This document shows, in pieces, positions 14,694 to 25,490 of a DNA stretch of 64,000 nucleotides. How positions within the stretch are numbered: position 1 is the stretch's first letter; every line of letters begins with the position of its first letter. This DNA is from Collinsella bouchesdurhonensis (GTDB lineage Bacteria; Actinomycetota; Coriobacteriia; Coriobacteriales; Coriobacteriaceae): contig NZ_LT699743.1 in assembly GCF_900155365.1 (NCBI RefSeq), positions 250,219 to 314,218 on the forward strand, read 5' to 3'. Under the pieces are notes generated by a model that was given only the letters and a program-made list of their open reading frames with translations, was not told the DNA's origin and searched no databases. A program made the position numbers and the translations under genes.

Positions 14694-16994
14694 ATGGCCG
14701 ACGCTCTATCCTGCATGTTTCACGCCCTGCGCAACCATCTTTCGCGCACGCTCGCACTCGCTACGCTCTGCACCCTGGGGCTCGTCCTTGCCACAACGCC
14801 CGCTTTTGCCGATGACGTTATAACCACGATTGACATCTCTGGCAAAGGCTCCAACACCACCGTTACCATCGACAAGCCGGGCTCTTACCGCCTTTACGGC
14901 TCCAGCAGCACAACATGGGTTCACGTCAAAACGGGAAACGTCACTCTCTACCTTGCCGACGGCCTCAACATCAATCCCGGCATCTCGGCCAATACGGGCA
15001 AGACATGCCCTTCGATAAAGATTGAAAACACGGGCGGAACCGTCAACATCATCAGCGAGGCAAACGCCCAGGCAAAACTGTCGAGCTATCTTACGAGCCC
15101 CGCGATCCAAAAGGAGGGAACGCAAACCAAGCTTGTGTTCTCCACGGCCGATTCCGAACACCCGGGAACCATCAGCGCAACAGCAGCTTCTGGCAGCATG
15201 TCCGCCGGCATTGGCACTAACTACAAGCTCGTCTCCAATGGGGTCACCGGAAACATCGTCTTCAAAAGCGGCAAAGTAATCGCTCGAGGCGGAACCGACG
15301 CTGCTGGCATCGGCGGCGGTTCCGGCGGCAGTGTCGACGGGATCACGATTGAAGGCACCGCAAATATCGAAGCATATGGCAGCGCGGGCGGCGCGGGAAT
15401 CGGATGCGGCTTTCACGGGACCATGCGAAACATCACCATCAGGGGCGGCAACGTCACGGCAAAGGGCGGCGATAGCGGTGCCGGAATCGGATGCGGTCGC
15501 GACGAGCAGGGCCTCACCCATGGCGCTATCACAATCGAGGGTGGAACCGTCAATGCCACGGGTGGAGGCTTTGGCGCAGGCATCGGTGGGTCGTTCCGCT
15601 CAAAGGTCAACAGCATTGTGATCAAAGGCGGAACCGTCAAGGCAATCGCCGGTGAATACGCCTGCGGCATCGGCAGTGGCGGCGGAACGGCCAACGAACA
15701 CTGGTGCAAGTCGATTACCATATCCGGCGGAAACGTCACTGCTGTTGGCGGTGGAGCGAGCTCGTCTCACGCTGCCGCCATCGGCAATGAATGCAGGGCG
15801 ACCGGACGCCAAACCATCACCATCACGGGCGGTATCGTCCGCGCCTACACGACCAGCGACCACGCCCACGCCATCGGCGGAGGCGGCACAAACGGCCCCG
15901 GGTCGTATCCGCATGTGGCGGTCGATATCAGCGGCGGAACCATCATTGCCAAAGGGGGTAGCAAAGCGAGCGCCTTCGGCTCCAATGGCAACGGATACAA
16001 CACCCAAAAAGGCAAATACTTTGCAGCAACCATCACGGGAGGTTCCATCCTCTTTGCCGCGGGCGACTCCGTAACCAACCTGGGCACGTTTCAGGTAGAC
16101 CCCACCGATGCCGCCCACAATAAGGTTTCACCCACAGCGGCAACCATGGGCACGCTGAAAAACAAACAGCTCGACCTTGGTAAATCCCAGGCAGTCGTCA
16201 AAGGTCTGAGCAGCAACTATGGCATGAACGATGTCACCGCGATAAGTCTTGATGACGAGTTTGGCAACGGCAAGAAAGAGGTGCTCTTTTGTCCCTGGCT
16301 GCCCACGGGGACAACGCTTGTACGCGTCGATGCAAGCGTGCAGTCACAAAGCGTTCCCTATACGGACTCCGCCGTGTCCGGAAAGACCGGAACGCTGTAT
16401 CCAGCATGCAAGCTCACCCTCTCCCCGTATGGAACGGGAACAGACGGTCACGCCCTTGCCCTGTTCGGACAAGGTGTCGAGGCAATCCAGCCCGCCATCG
16501 TAACAGGGCAAGTTGTCGAGCGATACACGGCCTCACCCAACCCCTATAGCGAGCAGGTGATGGATGCCAGCGGGAAGCTCTCCCCAAACGTCACGGTAAA
16601 CGACGCTCGCCTGACCGATGCGCAGGGCAACTGGATCTACAGCGGCGGCACCGATGGCTCGGGATCCTACGGCTCGTATACGCTGTATGCGCAGATGCGT
16701 CCGGTATCCTACACAGTCCATTTCGACGCCAACGCGCCTGCAGGCTCAAGCGCCGCGGCATCGGGTGCCGCGCCCGATGACATAGTCGCCAAATACGGCA
16801 AAACCTACAAAATTGGCGAGGGCTCTACGCTCTTTATTCCGGGATACACGCTCAGCGGTTGGAACACCGCTGCCGATGGGAGCGGCACTGTCTTTGCCCC
16901 CGGAGAGGCCGCGAGCAATCTTTCCGACACCGATGGCGCAACCGTCACGCTCTACGCCCAGTGGACACGCAAACCCTACACGATTCATTTCTAA
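14694..16994 (+). CDS. LPXTG surface protein, N-terminal part ending at an in-frame stop
   Basis: 766 residues, with a Sec signal peptide (hydrophobic LALATLCTLGLVLATTPAFA, cleavage near residue 39). Residues ~185-440 hold about seven glycine-rich repeats of the type 'ITIEGGTVNATGGGFGAGIGG', expected to form a beta-helix. From about residue 670 Listeria-Bacteroides (InlB B-type) repeats begin: 'YTVHFDAN...GYTLSGWNTAADGSGT...LYAQW'. The frame stops at TAA (16992-16994) in the middle of the next repeat, and the same frame continues cleanly in 17019-18494 with two to three more repeats and an LPXTG anchor. AGGAGG precedes the ATG. As read, this product would be secreted and not anchored. Reading error, recent nonsense mutation or read-through are all possible. 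Confidence 0.85.
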   Translation: MADALSCMFHALRNHLSRTLALATLCTLGLVLATTPAFADDVITTIDISGKGSNTTVTIDKPGSYRLYGSSSTTWVHVKTGNVTLYLADGLNINPGISANTGKTCPSIKIENTGGTVNIISEANAQAKLSSYLTSPAIQKEGTQTKLVFSTADSEHPGTISATAASGSMSAGIGTNYKLVSNGVTGNIVFKSGKVIARGGTDAAGIGGGSGGSVDGITIEGTANIEAYGSAGGAGIGCGFHGTMRNITIRGGNVTAKGGDSGAGIGCGRDEQGLTHGAITIEGGTVNATGGGFGAGIGGSFRSKVNSIVIKGGTVKAIAGEYACGIGSGGGTANEHWCKSITISGGNVTAVGGGASSSHAAAIGNECRATGRQTITITGGIVRAYTTSDHAHAIGGGGTNGPGSYPHVAVDISGGTIIAKGGSKASAFGSNGNGYNTQKGKYFAATITGGSILFAAGDSVTNLGTFQVDPTDAAHNKVSPTAATMGTLKNKQLDLGKSQAVVKGLSSNYGMNDVTAISLDDEFGNGKKEVLFCPWLPTGTTLVRVDASVQSQSVPYTDSAVSGKTGTLYPACKLTLSPYGTGTDGHALALFGQGVEAIQPAIVTGQVVERYTASPNPYSEQVMDASGKLSPNVTVNDARLTDAQGNWIYSGGTDGSGSYGSYTLYAQMRPVSYTVHFDANAPAGSSAAASGAAPDDIVAKYGKTYKIGEGSTLFIPGYTLSGWNTAADGSGTVFAPGEAASNLSDTDGATVTLYAQWTRKPYTIHF

Positions 16995-17018
16995 GGCGGA
17001 GAGGGCGCTACCGGCCAT

Positions 17019-18494
17019 ATGGATGACGCGCTGTTCGACATCGACGTCGCAGGTCAGCTTCCCGCCAACCGCTTTAACAAGCCGGGATATACCTTTGCCG
17101 GCTGGGCACCCTCCGCATCTGTGGGCGGCGCGATCTCTGACGGTGCATGGGTCACGAATCTCTGTGCGAAAGACGTCGACGGCAATATCCTCCTCGACGC
17201 GAACGGCTCGCCCATGGGTCTAACCCTCACAGCTCGCTGGATTGACAACAGCGTCAGCGCGCATGACGTTGCCGTCACCGTCGGAATCGACAACAGTGCC
17301 GCAAAAGGCTTTGCGTCGAGGCTCACGCTCGTTGACGGAGAGACCTCCTTTGCCCCCTTCGAGGAGAAAACCGACGCATCGGGAGCAACATACTATGCGC
17401 TGAAGCGCGAAGGCGCGCTTCCCGCTGGCACGTACATGCTCATGCTCGACGGCAAAGACACGGGCAAAACCGTCGAAGTAGGCGATGACGCCGATGTCGC
17501 GTCCCTCAACCTCTACTCGCTTGCTACCAGCTGCGATAGCAAGCTTGCAGGAGTCGATGTACAGCCAAGCTGGCCCATCGCAGCGGGTACCGATACGGTG
17601 TACTTGGAGGAATCGTATGTGACTCTGGCGGCGCGTGGAACTGCGCGCGGCTACGCATTCGATCAATGGACCTCGCCCGACGGCACCGCGCACTTTGCCG
17701 AGAGCTCGTCCGAAACATCCAATCCGACCACGGTCTTTGTAGATAGGGCGCTCTCGATGTATGCCACCTCGCGCCCCATCGACTATTGCATTCGCTTTGA
17801 CCCCAATGCAGACGACGCCACGGGTACCATGGAGGAACAGACACTCGCCTACGACACCGAAGCAGACCTCTTTACCTGTGATTTTGCACGCACGGGCTAC
17901 GTCTTTGCCGGCTGGAATACAAAGCCGGACGGCAGCGGGGACACCTTTGCAGATGGCGCTACTGTCAAAAATCTCATGGATAGCGAGGGCACTTTGACGC
18001 TCTTCGCCCAGTGGAAACCCATCGCCTATTTCGTGCATTTCGATGGCAATCTTGCCGATGGTCCCGCCATGCAATCCGTCGAAGCAACCTACGGGCAAGC
18101 CTTCTACCTGCCCGAAAACACGTTTGTCTTCCACAACGACGGACTAGCAGATTCGACATTTATCGGTTGGAACACGCAACGCGACGGATCGGGCGATACC
18201 TATGAAGATGCACAGCAGGTCATAAATCTCTGCTCTGAACAGGGCGCCTCGATCACGCTCTACGCGCAGTGGCGCGATCCCGAGCCCACACCGACTCCTG
18301 CCCCTGAGCCCAAACCCAGCCCCGGCACGGACCAGAAAGTGCCCCAGCAATCAGACACCAAGAAGTCCAAAACCCGTCGCGGCGACAATTTGCCCGGGAC
18401 CGGCGATGGCTTGCCCCTGTGGATAGCGATAGGTGTCCTTGGCGTCGCCGCAATCGCCCTTGGAGTCTTCTGTATGCGAAGGTGCGCTCGGTAA
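17019..18494 (+). pseudogene. C-terminal part of the broken LPXTG surface protein
   Basis: Continues the frame of 14694-16994 after a single TAA; the residues between the stop and this ATG (GGEGATGH) also read sensibly, so the true gene is 14694-18494 (1266 residues counting the stop position). It holds further B-type repeats ('GYTFAGWAP', 'GYVFAGWNTKPDGSGDTF', 'FIGWNTQRDGSGDTYEDA'), a proline-rich wall spacer, and a sortase signal LPGTG followed by a hydrophobic helix and MRRCAR. The ATG at 17019 has no good ribosome site (GGAGAGGG is too far away), so independent translation is doubtful and the part would lack a signal peptide. Confidence 0.8.
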
Positions 18495-18558
18495 GACGCA
18501 AAGCAGGAGTCACGCCTGCAGCCGCGCTCACGGCCTCATCTGTATCCCCTTAGCACAA

Positions 18559-18589
18559 AAAGGAGCCCCGCATAAAGCGAGGCTCCTTT
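18559..18589 (-). terminator. terminator of the glutamine synthetase gene
   Basis: AAAGGAGCCCCGC and GCGAGGCTCCTTT pair with one mismatch; on the minus strand the stem is followed by TTTTTG. It lies between convergent genes and may serve both. Confidence 0.82.
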
Positions 18590-18616
18590 CCATCTACCTT
18601 GGTAACTCAGTTGAGA

Positions 18617-20704
18617 TTACACGTAGAACAGGATGTCGTCGTAAGTCGGGACGGGCCAGTAATCGCGAGCCACAATCTCTTCCATGGCGTCGACAGCAGC
18701 GCGAAGCCTATCCATGGCGGGAACGACCTCGTGAGCATACTTGTTTGCCTGCTCCTGGCCGTCCAGTGCCTCGGCCTCCTTGTGCAGGGCGTCGAGCGCC
18801 TTGATGGAATCGTTGATCTCGGTGATGCCGTAGCAGAGCTTGTTAAGCGTGTTCTGCTCGCACTGCATGGCGGCATCGGCACCGGCTGCGCGGATAGCCT
18901 CAAGGCCCTTGGCGACCTTCGTCGCATAGGCGGTGATGACCGGACGATAGGTGCGGCGAGCCTCGCGAACCATCGTGGTAGCCTCGATGTTCATGAGCTT
19001 GTTGTACTTCTCGAGCTTGCAGTCGTAGCGGCACTGAGCCTCGGCCCTGGTAAGAACGCCCATCTCCTCGAAGAGCGCGATGTTCTTCTCGGCAACAAAG
19101 GCGGGCAGAGCGTCGGCCGTGGTCTTGTTGTTGGCCAGACCGCGCTTCTCGGCCTCAATGGGCCACTCGTCAGAATAGCCGTCGCCGGAGAAGAGAATGC
19201 GCTTGTGCTCGGTCAGAACCTTCTTGCAGTAATCAAGTGCAGCATCCTGGAACTTGTCCTCGGGCGTACCCTCAAGTGCGTCGGCAAAAGACTTGAGCGA
19301 CTTGGCAACCGCGACGTCCAGCACCGTGTTGGGATCGGAAACGTTTTGCTCGGAACCGCAGGCACGGAACTCAAACTTGTTACCGGTGAAAGCGAACGGG
19401 GAGGTACGGTTGCGGTCGGTGTTGTCCTGCATGAGCTTGGGCAGCGTGTTGGCGCCCAGATCAAGCACGCCATGCGTGGCATGGATGGAAGCCTTGCCAT
19501 CGGCGATTTTCTCGACGACCTCGGTAAGCTGGTCGCCCAGGAAGATGGAGACGATCGCCGGGGGCGCCTCGTTTGCGCCCAAACGGTGGTCGTTGCCAGC
19601 CGAGGCAACAGAGGCACGCAGCAGGTCCTGATAGTTATCGACAGCCTCGATCACCGCGGTGAGGAAGACGATGAACTGCAGGTTGTCGAGCGGGGTCTCA
19701 CCCGGATCGAGCAGGTTCTCGGACTCGGTACCCAGCGACCAGTTGTTATGCTTGCCCGAGCCGTTGATACCCTCAAAGGGCTTCTCGTGCAGCAGGCACA
19801 CCAGGTCGTGGCGGGAAGCGATGAGCTTCATCTTCTCCATCATCAGGAGATTCTGGTCGATCGCCTCGTTAACCTCGCCATAGACGGGAGCAAGCTCATG
19901 CTGGCAGGGAGCAACCTCGTTGTGCTTGGTCTTGGCCGGAATGCCCAGGGCCCATAGCTCGCTATCGAGGTCCTTCATGTAGGAAGAGACGGTGGGGCGA
20001 ATAGCGCCAAAGTAGTGCTCCTCGAGCTCCTGGCCCTTGCAGGGGGTAGCACCAAAAAGCGTACGACCGGTGATGACCAGGTCCTTGCGCTTGCGATAGG
20101 CGTCCTTCTTGATCAGGAAGTACTCCTGCTCGTCACCGACGGAGGGAACGACCTTCTTGGGCTTCTTGCCAAAGAGGGCCAATACACGCTTGGACTCACG
20201 ATCAAGAGCCGTCATGGAACGCAGAAGCGGAGTCTTCTTGTCAAGTGCCTCGCCGGTGTAGGAGCAGAAGGCCGTGGGGATACACAGAACCTCGTCCTTG
20301 ATGAAAGCGGGGCTCGTGCAATCCCATGCGGTATAGCCACGGGCCTCGAAGGTCGCGCGCAGGCCGCCGTTGGGGAAGCTCGAAGCGTCGGGCTCGCCCT
20401 GAATCAGGTTCTTGCCCGTGAACTTGGTGATGGCGGTACCGTCGTGGTTGGGCTCGAGGAAGCTGTCGTGCTTCTCGGACGTAATGCCCGAGAGCGGCTG
20501 GAACCAGTGAGCGTAGTGCGTGGCGCCCTTGGAAATAGCCCAAACCTTCATGGCATGAGCAACAGCGTTAGCGACGTCCAGGTCCAACGGCTTGCCGTCC
20601 TCGATGGTGGCGGCGAGACGCTTGTAGATGTCCTTGGGAAGATACTCTTTCATCACATCTTCCGAGAACACCATGGTCCCGAAGCGGTCGGTAAGATCGG
20701 CCAT
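18617..20704 (-). CDS. glnN: type III glutamine synthetase (GlnN)
   Basis: A 695-residue enzyme that makes glutamine from glutamate, ammonia and ATP. The length (about 700, against 450-470 for type I) and the order of motifs fit type III, common in anaerobes. Visible blocks are [11 protein letters not shown] near residue 65, [10 protein letters not shown] (~residue 190), [20 protein letters not shown] (~residue 260) and [13 protein letters not shown] (~residue 325), which hold metal and substrate ligands, and [19 protein letters not shown]. The ATG has GAAGGGAG 7 bases upstream. It is monocistronic with its own terminator. Nothing recognisable fills the 384-base gap to metF (20705-21088), which must contain both divergent promoters. 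Confidence 0.93.
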   Translation of the reverse strand: MADLTDRFGTMVFSEDVMKEYLPKDIYKRLAATIEDGKPLDLDVANAVAHAMKVWAISKGATHYAHWFQPLSGITSEKHDSFLEPNHDGTAITKFTGKNLIQGEPDASSFPNGGLRATFEARGYTAWDCTSPAFIKDEVLCIPTAFCSYTGEALDKKTPLLRSMTALDRESKRVLALFGKKPKKVVPSVGDEQEYFLIKKDAYRKRKDLVITGRTLFGATPCKGQELEEHYFGAIRPTVSSYMKDLDSELWALGIPAKTKHNEVAPCQHELAPVYGEVNEAIDQNLLMMEKMKLIASRHDLVCLLHEKPFEGINGSGKHNNWSLGTESENLLDPGETPLDNLQFIVFLTAVIEAVDNYQDLLRASVASAGNDHRLGANEAPPAIVSIFLGDQLTEVVEKIADGKASIHATHGVLDLGANTLPKLMQDNTDRNRTSPFAFTGNKFEFRACGSEQNVSDPNTVLDVAVAKSLKSFADALEGTPEDKFQDAALDYCKKVLTEHKRILFSGDGYSDEWPIEAEKRGLANNKTTADALPAFVAEKNIALFEEMGVLTRAEAQCRYDCKLEKYNKLMNIEATTMVREARRTYRPVITAYATKVAKGLEAIRAAGADAAMQCEQNTLNKLCYGITEINDSIKALDALHKEAEALDGQEQANKYAHEVVPAMDRLRAAVDAMEEIVARDYWPVPTYDDILFYV

Positions 20705-21088
20705 GCGGAACTCCCTTCATGTTCACACCGGATTACAGCCGGCGTTTGTTACCAACGAACGATTCGTAGATTAGGCGCGACGTGTTTCGACGGCATTAAC
20801 AAGACGTTGCCAGCCGAAAACCAACGTGTTGAGAATACCGCAGCTGCAGCTAAAACCCAACGTCAAACGATTTTTTCAGAAGATGGGAAAAGGGACGCGA
20901 AACATGCGCGCCTCCAACTCGCAACGTGCAGGAAATGCGCCTGTCACGAATCTGTAGCATGCCCGCTTTGCAATAGACAATACCTATGGTTAACAAATGA
21001 AACAGCTTGGATGCTATCGCCAATGCTTGCGGTAAAATTTCTGCCACACAACGGCGGACACGCCGCACCAACGCATCCCGGAGGTCCC

Positions 21089-21964
21089 ATGAAGGTTGCC
21101 GACATCTTCTCATCTGCAAAGGCAACGGGCGCTCAGCCCATCTCGTTTGAAATGTTCCCGCCCAAAGGCGAGCTCACCCTCGAACACGCACGCGAGGTTG
21201 CCGAGCAGTTCCAAGACCTTCACCCCGATTTCGTGAGTGTCACCTACTCCGCCGGCGGCTCGGGCAACTCCGGCGCCACCGCAAAAATCGCCTCGATGCT
21301 CACGCACGACTTTGACATCGCGTCCGTCGCCCACCTGACGTGCATTTCCCTCACGCACGATGAGCTGCAACGTAAAATCGATGAGATGCGCCAGGCCGGC
21401 GTGGAAAACGTCCTTGCCCTGCGCGGGGATTTGCCCCAGGGAACCAACGCCTCCGATGCCGCACGCGCCGAATACCCTTACGCCAAAGACCTCATCCCCG
21501 CCCTTGTGGATGCCGGTTTTTGCGTAGGCGCAGCCGCTTACCCCGAGGGACATATCACCTGTGAGAACCTCGAGCTTTCCGTCGAACACCTCAAGCAAAA
21601 GCAAGATGCCGGAGCGAGCTTTTTTGTGACGCAGCTTTTCTTTGATAATGAATGCTTCTTCCGCTTTCGCGAGATGGCCGACCGCGCGGGAATCACGGTA
21701 CCCATCACCGCAGGCATCATGCCGTTCATGAGTAAGCAGCAGATCAGCCGTATGGTCTTCATGTGCGGCGCGTCGCTGCCTTCTCCGGTCATCAAGCTTT
21801 TGGCCAAGTATGAGGACAACCCGGACGCCCTGCGCGAGGCTGGCATCGAGTACGCCTGCCGGCAGCTCGAGGGCCTGCGCGATGCCGGCGCCGACGGCCT
21901 GCACATCTACACCATGAACCGTCCTTCTGTTGCCCGCGCCGCAATCGAGGCCCTCAGAAAATAA
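21089..21964 (+). CDS. metF: methylenetetrahydrofolate reductase MetF
   Basis: A 291-residue flavoprotein that reduces 5,10-methylene-THF to 5-methyl-THF, the methyl donor for MetH. Typical blocks are ISFEMFPPKGE (residue ~18), FVSVTYSAGGSG (~50), LALRGDLPQG (~110) and FFVTQLFFDNECFFRF (~175), with PITAGIMPFMSKQQ near 205. CGGAGG lies 5 bases before the ATG. Its stop overlaps the start of the next gene (TAATG), and metH follows, so the three genes form a methionine-synthesis operon. Confidence 0.95.
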   Translation: MKVADIFSSAKATGAQPISFEMFPPKGELTLEHAREVAEQFQDLHPDFVSVTYSAGGSGNSGATAKIASMLTHDFDIASVAHLTCISLTHDELQRKIDEMRQAGVENVLALRGDLPQGTNASDAARAEYPYAKDLIPALVDAGFCVGAAAYPEGHITCENLELSVEHLKQKQDAGASFFVTQLFFDNECFFRFREMADRAGITVPITAGIMPFMSKQQISRMVFMCGASLPSPVIKLLAKYEDNPDALREAGIEYACRQLEGLRDAGADGLHIYTMNRPSVARAAIEALRK

Positions 21965-22728
21965 TGGATCTCCCGGCCTCTTTTGCAACACCCGCGCTTT
22001 ATCGGCCCAACATCTCTGCGCGCCCCCGTGTGGACCGTGCGGAGATGTTGCGCTACCTAGGCTACGGCGGCCAAGAGATTGACCTCGACCTTGAGCGCCG
22101 AATCGTACGTTGCGTCGAAGAGCTCGAGCTCTCCATCGAGCCCAAGGGCGTGCGCCGCACCTTTTGCGTCGATGCCAGCGGCACCGATGACGATGGAATG
22201 CCCTGCATCCAACTCGTAGGTAGCGAGATTGTCCTCACCGGACGCGACATCTACCGGCATCTCAAAGACGCCGCCTTTTGCACGGTGCTTGCCTGCACGC
22301 TCGGCATGGATTGCGAACGCAAACTGCGCACTCTGGCAAGCCAGCAGGCACTTGACGCCGCTCTCTTTGATGCCGCGTGCTCCTCGTATATCGAAGCTTC
22401 CGTGGAGCAGATGGACCGCGATGTTCGCACGCAAGCAGCCAATGTGGGCCTGAGCGCAAACTGGCGCTTTAGCCCCGGCTACGGGGATTGCCCGCTCTCG
22501 GCCCAGCCAAGCATCCTCGCCGCGCTCAACGCAAGCCGCCTTTTGGGCCTTACCGCTACAACAACAAACCTGCTCATGCCCACCAAGAGCGTGACGGCGT
22601 TCATCGGCCTGTTCGATGGCCCGGTGCACGACGCCAATACGCGGCCCACCTGCAATATCTGCAGACTGCGCCCCAGCTGCGCCTTCCGTGCACGGGGCAA
22701 GACCTGCTATGGTGAGAAAACACGGTAG
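21964..22728 (+). CDS. stand-alone methionine synthase reactivation-domain protein
   Basis: A 254-residue protein matching the vitamin-B12-dependent methionine synthase activation domain, which in E. coli is the last domain of MetH. The AdoMet-binding segment FSPGYGDCPLSAQPSIL (residues ~175-190) and the following MPTKSVTAFIGLF are characteristic. It should re-methylate the inactive cob(II)alamin of MetH with AdoMet. The C-terminus adds a cysteine set CNICRLRPSCAFRARGKTC that could bind an Fe-S cluster or metal. It lies between metF and a metH that lacks this domain. The overlap with metF (TAATG) points to coupled translation. Confidence 0.9.
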   Translation: MDLPASFATPALYRPNISARPRVDRAEMLRYLGYGGQEIDLDLERRIVRCVEELELSIEPKGVRRTFCVDASGTDDDGMPCIQLVGSEIVLTGRDIYRHLKDAAFCTVLACTLGMDCERKLRTLASQQALDAALFDAACSSYIEASVEQMDRDVRTQAANVGLSANWRFSPGYGDCPLSAQPSILAALNASRLLGLTATTTNLLMPTKSVTAFIGLFDGPVHDANTRPTCNICRLRPSCAFRARGKTCYGEKTR

Positions 22729-22796
22729 CCCACGCTATCTCACCTGTGCAGACGCCAACACCCCGATACCCGCCTTTGAAGATGCGAGGCTCATTC

Positions 22797-25349
22797 ATGA
22801 AATACACGCTCAAAACCACCGACGCCAACGGTCATCCGCTCACCGCACCCATCGACAGCGCACGACGCGAAGGGGCGGCCTACGCGCCGCGAACGATTGA
22901 AACCTTGCGTTGCGACGATCACCTGCGTGCAGTGCTGCGCGGCGAGAAGCACCTGCTGTTCGACGGTGGCATGGGCACCATGCTGCAGGCGGCGGGCATG
23001 AAGGCGGGCGCCCTTCCGGAGCTCCTCAATTTTTCCGATCCCGATGTGATCACGGACATCCAGCGCCAGTACGTCGAGGCGGGATGCGACGTAATTACCT
23101 CCAATACCTTTGGCGCCAACGCGCACAAGCTCAACGGGGCAGCTAGCGTGGAAGACGTCTTTGCCTCCGCCGTCGTGTGTGCCCGCGCCGCCGGAGCGCG
23201 CTATGTGGCAGGCGACATCGGCCCCATCGGAGCCCTGCTGCGCCCCTTGGGCACCATGTCTTTCGATGAAGCCTACTTGCTGTTCAAAGAGGAGGTCGAA
23301 GCGGGCGTCAAGGCAGGCGTCGACCTTTTCATCATCGAGACCATGACCGACCTTGCCGAGACCAAGGCCGCTGTCCTTGCTGCCAAGGAAAACTCCGACC
23401 TGCCCATCTTTGCCACCATGACGTTCGAAGAGGATGGCCGTACGTTTTTGGGCACAAGCCCAGAGATCGCCGCTATCACCCTTGACGCCTTAGGAGCAGA
23501 CGTCGTAGGCATCAACTGCAGTCAGGGGCCTGCCGACCTGCGCCCCTTTGCAAAGCGCATGCTCGACGTTACCGATAAGCCCGTGCTCGTACAGGCTAAT
23601 GCCGGCCTGCCGCACGTAGACGATGAGGGCAACACCGTCTTTGACATCGCTGCGCCCGAATACGCCCATGCTGTCGCCGAAATGATCGAAGACGGCGTAG
23701 GCGTTGTGGGAGGATGCTGCGGCACCACGCCCGACCACATGCGCTTGCTCAAACAGCTCATCGAAGGGCACACGCCGCAGCTGCGCCATCACGACCCCTC
23801 CATGTACGTCACAAGCGCGCAGAGCTGCGTTACCCTTCCCGTCGCGGGCCATCGCATCGCCGTCATCGGCGAGCGCATCAATCCCACGGGCAAAAAGCGC
23901 CTGCAGCAAGCCCTGCGCGACGGCGACCTCGACTACGTGGTATCCCAGGGCATCAGCCAGCAGGAGCAGGGCGCCGATATCCTCGATGTCAACGTGGGCC
24001 TTCCCGAGATCGACGAGGTCAAGATGATCCAGGCGGCATGCGAACAGCTCCAAGGCTCCACGCTGTTGCCCCTGCAGATCGACTCGACCGACCCCACCGC
24101 CGTCGAGGCGGCAACGCGCCGCTATGCCGGAAAGCCCATCATCAACTCGGTCAACGGCAAGCGCCAGATCATGGACGAGATCTTGCCCATCGTAGCTCAC
24201 TACGGCACCAACGTGATTGGTCTGGCGCTGGACGAGGACGGTATCGCCGAGACGGCCGAGAAGCGCTTTGCCATTGCCGAACGCATCGTAGATGAGTGCG
24301 AGCGTTACGGCATCGCCCGCGATCGTATTCTCATCGACTGCCTGGTCATGACCGCCTCCACCAATCAGGCTCAGGTAATCGAAATCCTGCGTGCCGTACG
24401 CATGGTCAAGGAGCGCCTGGGCGTGAAGTGCGCCCTCGGCGTTTCCAATGTGAGCTTTGGCCTTCCTGCGCGCCCGCTTTTGGGCTCGACCTTCCTGGCT
24501 GCCGCCTTCGGTGCCGGCCTTGACGCCCCCATCATGAATCCCGGATCCGCCCGCTTTATGGATGCTGTCCGCGCTTATCGCGTGATCAATGCCGAAGACG
24601 AGGGCTCGGTCGACTACATTGGCCGCTATGCCGAGTGGACCGATCCCTACAGGATCGCTGCCGACCCCGCCCTTGCACTGGCACCGGGAACAGCCGCCGT
24701 GCCTACCGCGGCCGCAGATTCCCCGGCAAACGAGGACCCCATCGCTCGCTTGGTCATTAGCGGACGCAAGGGAGAAATTGCCGCCACGACCAAGGAACTC
24801 CTCAAAACAATTCCTGCCATGCAGCTCATCAACGACCACTTCATCCCCGCGCTCGACGAAGTTGGCGTCCTGTTTGACCAGGGAAAGTTTTTCCTACCGC
24901 AGCTAATGGCATCGGCAGAAGCGGCACGCGTGGGCTTTGACACCATCAAGGCGGCCATGCCCGCTGGCGAAATTGCCGACAAAGGCAAGATCTGCGTCGC
25001 CACCGTCAAGGGCGACATCCACGACATCGGAAAAAATATCGTCAAGATGCTCCTCGACAACTACGGCTACACCGTCTTTGACCTGGGCCGCGACGTAGAC
25101 CCGCAAGCCGTACTCGACGCAGTGCGCGAACGTGACATCAAACTCGTGGGCCTCTCGGCTCTCATGACCACCACAGTCACCAGCATGGAGGAGACCATCC
25201 GCCTGCTGCATGCCGAGGTACCCGGCGTCAAAATTATCGTAGGCGGCGCTGTCCTCACCCCCGAGTATGCCAAGCAAATCGGCGCCGATTACTATGCTAA
25301 GGACGCCGCCGAATCCGCACGCATCGCCGAAGAGGTCTTTGGCGGCTAG
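22797..25349 (+). CDS. metH: cobalamin-dependent methionine synthase MetH (no reactivation domain)
   Basis: An 850-residue enzyme that moves the methyl group of 5-methyl-THF to homocysteine. Domain order: homocysteine-binding barrel (LLFDGGMGTMLQ ~55; zinc cysteines in GINCSQGP and VVGGCCGTTPDH), pterin-binding barrel (AVIGERINPTGKKRLQ ~360), B12 cap, and cobalamin domain with VKGDIHDIGKN (DxHxxG, ~740). The chain ends there, against ~1230 residues in E. coli; the missing activation domain is encoded just upstream. I start at 22797, with GAGG 8 bases before it; an ATG at 22782 is also possible. It lies 68 bases after the activation gene in the same direction. Confidence 0.93.
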   Translation: MKYTLKTTDANGHPLTAPIDSARREGAAYAPRTIETLRCDDHLRAVLRGEKHLLFDGGMGTMLQAAGMKAGALPELLNFSDPDVITDIQRQYVEAGCDVITSNTFGANAHKLNGAASVEDVFASAVVCARAAGARYVAGDIGPIGALLRPLGTMSFDEAYLLFKEEVEAGVKAGVDLFIIETMTDLAETKAAVLAAKENSDLPIFATMTFEEDGRTFLGTSPEIAAITLDALGADVVGINCSQGPADLRPFAKRMLDVTDKPVLVQANAGLPHVDDEGNTVFDIAAPEYAHAVAEMIEDGVGVVGGCCGTTPDHMRLLKQLIEGHTPQLRHHDPSMYVTSAQSCVTLPVAGHRIAVIGERINPTGKKRLQQALRDGDLDYVVSQGISQQEQGADILDVNVGLPEIDEVKMIQAACEQLQGSTLLPLQIDSTDPTAVEAATRRYAGKPIINSVNGKRQIMDEILPIVAHYGTNVIGLALDEDGIAETAEKRFAIAERIVDECERYGIARDRILIDCLVMTASTNQAQVIEILRAVRMVKERLGVKCALGVSNVSFGLPARPLLGSTFLAAAFGAGLDAPIMNPGSARFMDAVRAYRVINAEDEGSVDYIGRYAEWTDPYRIAADPALALAPGTAAVPTAAADSPANEDPIARLVISGRKGEIAATTKELLKTIPAMQLINDHFIPALDEVGVLFDQGKFFLPQLMASAEAARVGFDTIKAAMPAGEIADKGKICVATVKGDIHDIGKNIVKMLLDNYGYTVFDLGRDVDPQAVLDAVRERDIKLVGLSALMTTTVTSMEETIRLLHAEVPGVKIIVGGAVLTPEYAKQIGADYYAKDAAESARIAEEVFGG

Positions 25350-25490
25350 ATCCAAAACACCAGAACAGCGCCGCAGGATTTGTCCCCGTTTTTTGACAAA
25401 TGGGTAACGAGAACGACACCCTATCGCCGTGCACAGGTAAAGCACGGTAGAATAGTGCCCGCAAGCTGGACTCAAGCATAAGGAGCGCGC

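Noticed and set aside
18599-19957. 452-codon plus-strand frame opposite glutamine synthetase
   Set aside because: Antisense shadow of glnN; no ribosome site and no recognisable domain.
20705-21088. Possible SAM, T-box or cobalamin riboswitch before metF
   Set aside because: I looked for the known conserved blocks of these elements and found none in this gap.
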